Of a stretch of DNA of 12,312 nucleotides, positions 6,695 to 12,312 are shown one piece after another. The notes under the pieces are model-generated. The model worked only from the letters and a program-made list of their open reading frames with translations, did not search any database and had not been told where the DNA came from. The stretch comes from Bryobacterales bacterium (GTDB lineage Bacteria > Acidobacteriota > Terriglobia > Bryobacterales > Bryobacteraceae). How positions within the stretch are numbered: the stretch's first letter is position 1; each line of letters begins with the position of its first letter. The translations under genes and the position numbers were made by a program. The DNA is taken from positions 28,655 to 40,966 of the forward strand of contig PKZC01000389.1 of NCBI GenBank assembly GCA_003132905.1. Reading direction: 5' to 3'.

Positions 6695-7155
6695 GGCTTC
6701 TTGAGAGTAGTAACAGGGGAAGGCAACCGTGACCCCACCGGCCCGGTGAATTCCTCTTTTGAGCCGTCCTCGTAGTACTGGACGAACTTCCAAACCAAAT
6801 TTGTCTCTTCTTTTGGATTGATGCCAAGCATTCCGAACTCGACGAATTCATAGGGCTGGACTTTTCCGGTCCATGTCGCACCCACGATCTTGCCGTTGTC
6901 GTCTTTCTTGAAATCGATTTTCCAACCAGGTTTGAACTCGAAGTCGTAAATCTGAAGCCCCGCGGGAAATTCGCCTTCCACCCGAATCGTGTTTACTTGC
7001 TTCTCGTTCGGGACTCGCATCGTGTACTTCTCGCGAGCGCCTGGCGCGGATTCGGTGGGAGCGATTCTGATGTGCGCGAGAGTCAGAGAAGCGCACGCAA
7101 GCGCGAAAGCGGTGCTGATGACAACACGGCGCAAGGAATGTGTGAAAGCCTTCAT
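6667..7155 (-). CDS. YcnI-like (DUF1775) secreted protein, probable copper-site protein
   Basis: A 162-residue exported protein. The first 27 residues form a signal peptide: basic MKAFTHSLRR, a hydrophobic core, then LTLA. Predicted cleavage leaves H28 (HIRIAPTESAPG) as the new N-terminus. In the YcnI family the N-terminal histidine of the mature protein helps bind Cu(II), so an N-terminal His here fits that role. The rest follows the DUF1775 pattern: EKYTMRVPNEK (about 41-51), GLQIYDFEFKPGWKID (about 66-81), GATWTGKV (about 92-99) and YEFVEFGMLG. The family's usual C-terminal transmembrane anchor is missing, so it is probably periplasmic. ATG 7155 is chosen because AAAGGA lies eight bases upstream; an in-frame ATG at 7227 would add 24 residues and destroy the signal peptide. 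No CopC, CopD or copper ATPase gene is nearby. Confidence 0.78.
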   Translation of the reverse strand: MKAFTHSLRRVVISTAFALACASLTLAHIRIAPTESAPGAREKYTMRVPNEKQVNTIRVEGEFPAGLQIYDFEFKPGWKIDFKKDDNGKIVGATWTGKVQPYEFVEFGMLGINPKEETNLVWKFVQYYEDGSKEEFTGPVGSRLPSPVTTLKKPETTTNASK

Positions 7156-7163
7156 AATGTTCG

Positions 7164-7169
7164 TCCTTT
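7164..7169 (-). promoter_or_regulatory. Ribosome binding site of the YcnI-like gene
   Basis: AAAGGA on the minus strand sits eight bases before ATG 7155 and fixes this start. Confidence 0.65.
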
Positions 7170-7195
7170 GAGCAGATCTGGGTATCAGCGTATCC

Positions 7196-7211
7196 TTTCC
7201 GAATTCCGAAA
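7196..7211. promoter_or_regulatory. Near-palindrome in the YcnI/YVTN divergent spacer (possible operator)
   Basis: TTTCCGAATTCCGAAA is a 16-base inverted repeat with a GAATTC core and one mismatched pair. It lies between the divergent YcnI-like and YVTN genes. On the minus strand it falls in the 17-base spacer between a weak TTGTTT and TACGCT, so it could be an operator over the YcnI promoter. This is a weak, single-site suggestion. Confidence 0.3.
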
Positions 7212-7292
7212 ACAAGCGTATTATCATGCTTGGCTGGCCGTATCACGGAGCGGCCCTGGCCTTGCAAGTAGAATGTAGTAATCGCCGGGGGC

Positions 7293-7300
7293 GGAGGAGA
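7293..7300 (+). promoter_or_regulatory. Ribosome binding site of the YVTN protein gene
   Basis: GGAGGAGA ends six bases before ATG 7307. It is the strongest Shine-Dalgarno site in the window and rules out the longer reading from ATG 7226. Confidence 0.75.
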
Positions 7301-7306
7301 TATTTT

Positions 7307-8338
7307 ATGCGACGATTTTGTCTTGTTTTTGGCATCGCGATGTCCGCGTTTGTAGCATTGGCCCAAGAAGCCCCGACCAATGGCCCCTACCGGGTTTCAA
7401 AGACGGTCAAAGTTGGTGGGGAAGGTACCTTTGACACAGCTTTTGCGGACACGGCGGGACGCCGGCTGTACATTCCGCGTAAGAAGCCAGGCCGAATCAT
7501 GGTCTTCAATCTGGATACCCTTGAACCGGTTGGCGAAATCCCCGATGCTAGCGCCAATGGGGTTGTCGTCGATCTCAAATCAGGGCACGGCTTCGCCAGC
7601 AGCAAACCCGTCGTGATGTGGGATACGAAGACGCTGAAGACGATCAAGACAATCGACGTGCAGGGCGGTCCGGATGCGATTCTTTTCGACCCATTTAACG
7701 AACGGGTCTACATTTTCAGTCACGTTGCGCCCAATGCGACGGTGATCGACGCGGCGGATGGGTCCGTGGTGGGTACCATCGACCTCGGCGGGATGCCGGA
7801 ACAGGCCGTTACCGACGGGAGTGGTCACGTTTACGTCGATATCAGAGACCGGGGCAACGTCGCTGTCATAGACGCAAATACGGCCACGGTTTCCGCCCAC
7901 TACGATCTTGCCGGTAAAGGTGGCAGATGCTCCGGGCTTGCTATTGACGTGAAGAATCACGTCCTCTTCGCTGCCTGCCGCGAACCCCAGACGATGGTGA
8001 TGCTCAATGCCGGCGACGGAAAAATCATCGATGCCCTACCGATCGGCGCCGGTGTCGATGCCGCGATCTTTAACCCGAAGACGAAGGAGACGTACAGCTC
8101 GCAGGTGGACGGTACGCTGACTATCATCAAGGAAAAAAGCCCGGTAAGCTTTGTAGTTGAACAGACCGTCCAGACCAAGCCGAGCGCCAAACAGATGGTC
8201 TGGGACAGCAAAACAAACCGGATACTGCTGATTGCAGCGGACTATGTTCCGCCTCCTTCGCCGCCACCGGCCGGAGCGCCCGCTGGTCCAGGCCAGATGG
8301 TGCCGGATTCGTTTTCAATTCTGGTGGTCAACAAGTAA
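7307..8338 (+). CDS. Secreted YVTN/YncE-like beta-propeller protein
   Basis: A 343-residue exported protein with a signal peptide (MRRFCLVFGIAMSAFVALAQ, cleavage near residue 20). The body is a series of beta-propeller blades of the YVTN type. Repeated units run hydrophobic strand, turn, and a phrase of the kind VFNLDTLEPVGEI, MWDTKTLKTIKTI, VIDAADGSVVGTI, VIDANTATVSAHY or MLNAGDGKIIDAL, each blade roughly 40 residues. Seven blades are likely for this length, although I count five or six clear ones. A proline-rich tail insert (PPPSPPPAGAPAGPG) precedes the last strand SFSILVVNK, which probably closes the ring. Such proteins are common in acidobacterial genomes, and most have no known ligand. 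It diverges from the YcnI-like gene across a 151-base spacer, so the two may be co-regulated. Confidence 0.85.
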   Translation: MRRFCLVFGIAMSAFVALAQEAPTNGPYRVSKTVKVGGEGTFDTAFADTAGRRLYIPRKKPGRIMVFNLDTLEPVGEIPDASANGVVVDLKSGHGFASSKPVVMWDTKTLKTIKTIDVQGGPDAILFDPFNERVYIFSHVAPNATVIDAADGSVVGTIDLGGMPEQAVTDGSGHVYVDIRDRGNVAVIDANTATVSAHYDLAGKGGRCSGLAIDVKNHVLFAACREPQTMVMLNAGDGKIIDALPIGAGVDAAIFNPKTKETYSSQVDGTLTIIKEKSPVSFVVEQTVQTKPSAKQMVWDSKTNRILLIAADYVPPPSPPPAGAPAGPGQMVPDSFSILVVNK

Positions 8339-8383
8339 ACGGTTGGACAACTCGCGCGGCTAACATCGCACCCGGGTCCATAG

Positions 8384-8533
8384 TCAGAACTGATATCGGA
8401 ATCCAATGCGCACGAAGCGCGACGGCTGAATCTCAACCGGTAGGCGCAAATTAAAAGAAGGGCCGCTGAGATCGTCTTCCTGTAGTCGTTGCGCCGCATT
8501 GGTCACGTTGAGAATGTCGGCCGATATTATCAC
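8384..8533 (-). pseudogene. C-terminal remnant of a TonB-dependent outer membrane receptor
   Basis: Between the ends of the two flanking genes the minus strand encodes 49 codons ending in TGA. The reading includes SADILNVTNAAQRLQEDDL, then FNLRLPVEIQPSRFVRIG and finally FRYQF at the very C-terminus. The phrase D.LNVTN..QR and a terminal aromatic beta-strand ending in F are hallmarks of the last strands of TonB-dependent receptors, here of the large acidobacterial type. An in-frame TAA lies at 8536-8534, directly beside the remnant. The homology stops where the 491-residue gene ends (its TGA is at 8532-8530), so roughly 900 or more codons are missing. There is no start codon context. It is a leftover of a deletion or replacement, not a gene. 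Confidence 0.75.
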
Positions 8534-10005
8534 TTATGTTTTGCGACCGGACTATCACTTTCCGGCTTGCTTACGCGTGCATTGAAGCCGATGTCTATGA
8601 CGGCATTCTTATCAAATTGCACTTCAGGGCCACGGGCTACCACGGTCGAGAACACAGACCACGCTAGGCCGTAGTATCCAAATGCGGCACCCACGGTTCG
8701 CGAACTCTGGGCCGCGATCGTGCCCAATAACCCGAATCCCAAACCGCCACCCAAAGTTCGACCGCCAACATTTTGACTGCGGCCGATGATTGCTCCGCGA
8801 ACCCCGCCTGAGCTGGGCGCGCGTATGGGATCGTTGTCCGCCGCAGCTCGAGACACCAACAACGCGACCGCTGTGCCAATGAAACGAGTCTTGGATTCCG
8901 TCGCCTGAACACCCCCTTCTGAATCCACCTTCAGCGGTGCTTTGTCGCCTTCTGCCGCGGTAAGCATCCCTTGCGTTCTGAGTTCCAGCTTCTTCTCTTC
9001 GTGGCCCTCGGTTGTTTGCGAAGGAGCGGAGGTTTGCGGCGACGCCAGTAATCCCGCTTCTTGCGGCAGTGCTACATTCTGGAAGTTGAACCGCAGACGA
9101 CCGGCATGATGAAACCAGCCGGCTTTCTTTGCTACGACCACTGATCCGTCGACCTGAGTGCCCTCGGGCAGAATCAGCTTGTGATCGGCGGAAAACAGAG
9201 GCTGCTCCAAAACAGCTTCCACCTTTTGGCCTTGCATAGAGCTCGCGGAATCCAGGGCTGTAAGCAGCCTGGCGTGAACCACGCTGCCAGCGGCTGGTTG
9301 CGATCCCAGCAGAGCCATGGAGCCTGGAGTCACGGCCTCCGAGCCAAAATTGAGCGCTGCGGAAAGCTCAGCATTGAAACGAGTCCGGCTGCGGACGTAC
9401 TGCGGATGATACGGTAGCCTGGACAACAGATAATCGGACAGCCATTCCTTCTTGTCGGTCCCTCGCACCAGGTCTGGCAGACTCCTGATACGGTCGATTT
9501 GCGCATTCGCCTGGTCCTTGATTTTCTGTTTGCTCGCGTCCACTAGTCCACCGGCGCTCTGCACATTTTGGGTTCGCCGCCTGGGGGGCCGCACAGGAAG
9601 CAGCGAGTTGAGCCCCTCGCTCGGGATTGTGCGCGCCGGTATTTCCCGGCCATCCGGCAGCACCAGAGAAGTGAACTGGATTTGTGCCACATGCAGCGGC
9701 GTGAAATCGCCGCCGAGTATGGCCCTCGCACGCTGCCATTTCGAAACAGACTCCAGGCGGCTCACGTGCCCAATCGCCTGAGTACCGGAAGGAATCACCT
9801 CGCGATCGAACGAATACACGGGCTCGGCAAGCTTGGCTTCTACCGGTGCGTCCATCCGTTTGGGAACCCGTTTTGTCAGATATAGACGGAGGGGAACACC
9901 TGCCGGGACCGTCAACGGAATGCTTTGAGGCTGGTTGCCTGGAGAATCCTGGGAAAACGCCAAGGTTGCGGACAAAAAGAACAAGAACGCGGTGAGCTGT
10001 TTCAC
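8530..10005 (-). CDS. Secreted protein with two VirB10/TrbI-like barrel units and a Gly-rich tail
   Basis: A 491-residue exported protein. Starting at GTG 10005 gives the signal peptide MKQLTAFLFFLSATLAFSQ. Two related beta-barrel-like units follow. Unit 1 (about 31-120) runs VPAGVPLRLYLTKRVPKR, then PVYSFDREVIPSGTQAIGHV, then IQFTSLVLPDGREI. Unit 2 (about 238-315) runs AAGSVVHARLLTALDSAS, then PLFSADHKLILPEGTQVDG, then LRFNFQNVALP. The shared pattern (pore-lining opening strand, 'LIPAGT..G', then 'v.f..l.lPdG') is that of VirB10/TrbI barrels. Here it is duplicated in a soluble protein with no type IV secretion genes around. A linker (about 140-230) is rich in charge, and a glycine-rich segment (about 398-450) precedes a last strand VQFDKNAVIDIGF. 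The function is unknown; an envelope role is inferred from the signal peptide. Confidence 0.8.
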   Translation of the reverse strand: MKQLTAFLFFLSATLAFSQDSPGNQPQSIPLTVPAGVPLRLYLTKRVPKRMDAPVEAKLAEPVYSFDREVIPSGTQAIGHVSRLESVSKWQRARAILGGDFTPLHVAQIQFTSLVLPDGREIPARTIPSEGLNSLLPVRPPRRRTQNVQSAGGLVDASKQKIKDQANAQIDRIRSLPDLVRGTDKKEWLSDYLLSRLPYHPQYVRSRTRFNAELSAALNFGSEAVTPGSMALLGSQPAAGSVVHARLLTALDSASSMQGQKVEAVLEQPLFSADHKLILPEGTQVDGSVVVAKKAGWFHHAGRLRFNFQNVALPQEAGLLASPQTSAPSQTTEGHEEKKLELRTQGMLTAAEGDKAPLKVDSEGGVQATESKTRFIGTAVALLVSRAAADNDPIRAPSSGGVRGAIIGRSQNVGGRTLGGGLGFGLLGTIAAQSSRTVGAAFGYYGLAWSVFSTVVARGPEVQFDKNAVIDIGFNARVSKPESDSPVAKHK

Positions 10006-10354
10006 TTCTATAACTCCTAAGAAGATCGCGTCGAAATCCGCCGTGAATGCGACGTAGGCATTGACGAACCGCACTTTCGTGGCCAGGTTCTGTTGGGAGC
10101 GATCTCCTGGGACGGCGTTCGTTAACAACCGAGAGGCCATTGCCAAAAGACATTACTGCCACCGTCCTGGAATTAGGGGTGGCAAGTTGTCGCCCTTTGT
10201 GCTTGTAAGGAGTCCACCGTGTGCGCCAGGACCATGCGTTATATTGACCAACGCGCAACTGCAAAGCGGTTCGAACTGGCGTTACGATTGCGATTAGTTC
10301 ATAAGTTTCAATGAAAGCTTTTGGGTCAGGGCTCCGCCCGGTTTCAGGAACAAG
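10006..10354. other. 349-base divergent intergenic region
   Basis: This spacer separates the minus-strand barrel protein from the plus-strand CHASE2 sensor and must hold both promoters. I could identify TAGGAG (minus, 10019-10014) for the left gene and AGGAA (10346-10350) for the right gene, but no convincing -35/-10 pair. A 31-codon frame (10219-10314, plus) starts at GTG behind AAGGAG and ends 40 bases before the CHASE2 start. Its product is short and basic and resembles nothing I know, so it is not called as a gene. No terminator, repeat or RNA structure stood out. Confidence 0.5.
10014..10019 (-). promoter_or_regulatory. Ribosome binding site of the barrel protein gene
   Basis: TAGGAG on the minus strand lies eight bases before GTG 10005. 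It supports that start over the longer frame from 10146, which would place 47 non-signal residues before an evident signal peptide. Confidence 0.65.
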
Positions 10355-12312
10355 GTGAGAGCAAACTTAGCCAACATCGTTTCGCTGGCGGCAATCGTAA
10401 TAGTGTCAGCGCTCTTCGGAACTTTTGTCTCGTGGCGGGCGCCGGGCATCGATCAGTATATGCGTGATTGGATGATCCGGGCGCGTGGCCCGCTTCCTCC
10501 GCCCGACGACATCGCGATCGTTGCTATCGATGAGCCGAGCATTGCCCGCTTCGGCCGTTTCCCCTGGTCGCGTAGTGTCTCAGCGCGAGCCATCGACGCT
10601 ATAGCCGCGGCACAACCCAAAGCGATTGGGCTGGACGTGTTGTACTCAGATCCGACCTCGGAAACGGACGACAGCTCTCTTTCGCGCTCGATACAGCAAG
10701 CAGGAAACGTGGTTGTTGCGGCCCAACTGGTAGCACCTCCGACTACCGGCGGGCCGACAAGCTGGCTGCTGCCATTGCCTGCCATAGAGCGGGCCGCGGC
10801 GGCTGTCGGCCATGTGAACGTTTCGACAGAGTCGGACGGAATTGCGCGGCAGATTCTAATTCGCGAGGCTGATGATCAGGGGCGCGCCATTCGGGCGATG
10901 GCAGTGGAAATCATTCGCGTTGGCGATGGCATCGCGGAACAATCGCTGATCGAGACTTCACGCAGCCTGTTACTGGGCTCGCACGTCATTCCGGTGGAAA
11001 CCCTCCCTCCTACCGTGGTGATCGGTGTTCAGGGTGTTGGAAGCTCAACGCAAGCGCTGCGGGCAGACCGCATGGCTATCGACTATATTGGACCGTCGGG
11101 ATCGTACAGAACATATAGCTTCGCCGACGTCTTGGGTGGCCGCATTCCGCCCGCGCAGTTTCGCGGAAAATACGTTCTGGTGGGTGCAACGGCGGCTTCG
11201 TTGGGTGATCGCCTCGCTTCGCCTTTCATCCACGAAGCGGACACGGGATCGAATCAGCACGGATCTCTTATGCCGGGTGTCGAAGTTCTCGCCAACACTC
11301 TAAACACGATCTTGCGGTCTCGCTTCTATTCGGAAACTCCGGATTGGCTTGCGTTTCTGTGCGGCGCGCTGGTGGCGGCGCTCGTTTTGTTCGGGCTGGC
11401 GATCGCTCAAGGCCGTCACGAGGCAATCAAGCAAATTGGTGTTCTGGCAGCGGTGACTGGCGTGGTCCTATTGGTGAGCTACCTGGCATTCACCCGTCTT
11501 CTCGTATTTCCGCCCCTCACCGTGTCATTGGTTTCATTTGCCTCTGCGAGCGTACTCGGATTGATGCGGCGCTCGTTGGTCGCGAGTACCCAGCTAGATA
11601 GAAGCATCGAAGACGTGAAGCGCGCTGAAGGATCCGTTAACGCGTTGAATGTTGAAGCGCCAGCGGAATCTATCGCACGTTTGGCGGACGTCGATGGCGT
11701 AGCGATCTACACATCGCACAGAGACGGACGCGTGTGGTTGGTGGCAGCCCACGGAATAACGATTCTCCCGAAGGGCTCTGACGGTTTTGAGCTTCTGCCT
11801 CACACCCGCCTCGACCACAAACTCCTGCCGATTCCGATCGAAAGGCCGGACGGTACAGTCACGCTTGTTATCGTGCATCGCTCGGGCCAGGGACCATCGA
11901 TTGAGATCCAAAGGCTTTGCGCCGCGATCGCTGTCAGCGCCGCAGAAAGTTGGACCGACAAAGAAGGGTTGTCTCGATGGTGGTGGCCGCGCGGGCTGGC
12001 ATGGAAGGCGCGGTCTTTGAGCCATCTGAACGCCCGGATACTGGACCGCGCCAAGTTCGTGGACCTAGCGATGCGGTCGGTGGAGGACGGACTCATCATC
12101 GCTGGCGTGGATGGACGCATCACGTTCGCGAACCGGAGCGCGGCGGCAGTTCTCAATTCCTCCGAACAGGCGCTGCGCGGCCGTGATTTGTTTGAGGTGT
12201 TGGCTGGGGGCGAACAGAGCTTGCCAGACGCCCGGCGCGATCTGTTGGTGCGCTTGGTTGTTGACCGTGCCAAGATCGAGCGAGAAATCACAATTCGAAG
12301 CGTGCGCCCCAG
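10355..12312 (+). CDS. CHASE2-domain membrane sensor with PAS domain (partial, 3' end off the window)
   Basis: The first 652 codons of a large membrane sensor are visible. One N-terminal helix (about residues 4-24) leads to an extracytoplasmic CHASE2 domain (about 28-325), shown by DDIAIVAIDEPSIARFGRFPWSR (residues 51-73), AIGLDVLYSD (near 90-99), DYIGPSGSYRTYSFADVL (near 246-263) and GKYVLVGATAASLGD (near 273-287). A block of three helices (about 332-352, 361-380 and 383-402) follows, as is standard after CHASE2. Residues 420-545 are cytoplasmic and may be a degenerate GAF-like fold. A PAS domain starts near 565 (DGLIIAGVDGRITFANRSA). CHASE2 proteins end in a histidine kinase, a nucleotide cyclase or a GGDEF/EAL domain; the PAS makes a histidine kinase likeliest, but the output lies beyond the edge. 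GTG 10355 has AGGAA four bases upstream, and no other in-frame start follows the TAG at 10295. Confidence 0.9.
   Translation, partial: MRANLANIVSLAAIVIVSALFGTFVSWRAPGIDQYMRDWMIRARGPLPPPDDIAIVAIDEPSIARFGRFPWSRSVSARAIDAIAAAQPKAIGLDVLYSDPTSETDDSSLSRSIQQAGNVVVAAQLVAPPTTGGPTSWLLPLPAIERAAAAVGHVNVSTESDGIARQILIREADDQGRAIRAMAVEIIRVGDGIAEQSLIETSRSLLLGSHVIPVETLPPTVVIGVQGVGSSTQALRADRMAIDYIGPSGSYRTYSFADVLGGRIPPAQFRGKYVLVGATAASLGDRLASPFIHEADTGSNQHGSLMPGVEVLANTLNTILRSRFYSETPDWLAFLCGALVAALVLFGLAIAQGRHEAIKQIGVLAAVTGVVLLVSYLAFTRLLVFPPLTVSLVSFASASVLGLMRRSLVASTQLDRSIEDVKRAEGSVNALNVEAPAESIARLADVDGVAIYTSHRDGRVWLVAAHGITILPKGSDGFELLPHTRLDHKLLPIPIERPDGTVTLVIVHRSGQGPSIEIQRLCAAIAVSAAESWTDKEGLSRWWWPRGLAWKARSLSHLNARILDRAKFVDLAMRSVEDGLIIAGVDGRITFANRSAAAVLNSSEQALRGRDLFEVLAGGEQSLPDARRDLLVRLVVDRAKIEREITIRSVRP

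Noticed and set aside
7226..7306. Longer start (ATG 7226) for the YVTN protein
   Set aside because: The extra 27 residues precede a clean signal peptide, while GGAGGAGA sits just before ATG 7307.
9368..10264. Open frame of 298 codons on the minus strand
   Set aside because: It lies in another frame of the 491-residue secreted protein, whose signal peptide, ribosome site and repeat units support the other reading.
11594..12291. Minus-strand frames of 143 and 163 codons under the CHASE2 sensor
   Set aside because: They are antisense to the continuous CHASE2-PAS frame and show no family features.

Overview
The window looks like chromosome of a moderately GC-rich Gram-negative bacterium, most plausibly an acidobacterium of the Solibacter/Bryobacter type. 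This is inferred from the mix of protein families: a secreted YVTN beta-propeller protein, a TonB-receptor C-terminus of the large acidobacterial kind, a periplasmic protein with two VirB10-like barrels, and a CHASE2 sensor. No RNA gene, CRISPR array, insertion sequence or phage gene was seen.

Left part (1-2633, minus strand): a three-gene operon read right to left. It encodes a CrtE-like polyprenyl (probably geranylgeranyl) diphosphate synthase, then an FtsX/MacB-type ABC permease, then its ATPase, which runs off the left edge. Both gene junctions are ATGA stop/start overlaps, so translation is probably coupled.

Middle part (2900-6363, plus strand): a divergently transcribed four-gene operon. 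It encodes an OmpR-type response regulator, a HAMP sensor histidine kinase whose start lies inside the regulator gene, a UbiA-family aromatic prenyltransferase, and a small four-helix membrane protein of unknown function. An isoprenoid chain maker, an isoprenoid-transferring enzyme, an efflux-type ABC pair and a two-component system therefore meet at one divergent control region (2634-2899). I read this as a candidate regulated module that makes or handles a prenylated lipid or quinone-like compound and moves it, or protects the membrane. The joint function is an inference.

Right-middle part (6364-8533): a rearranged patch. A YcnI-like (DUF1775) secreted copper-site protein (minus) and a YVTN beta-propeller protein (plus) diverge from a 151-base spacer. 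They are bracketed by 3'-end remnants of two lost genes, both on the minus strand: the C-terminus of a NAPE-PLD/UlaG-like metallo-beta-lactamase-fold hydrolase (about 6377-6694) and the last 49 codons of a TonB-dependent receptor (8384-8533).

Right part (8530-12312): a secreted 491-residue protein with two VirB10/TrbI-like barrel units and a glycine-rich tail (minus), a 349-base divergent spacer, and the first 652 codons of a CHASE2-PAS membrane sensor (plus) whose output domain lies beyond the right edge.
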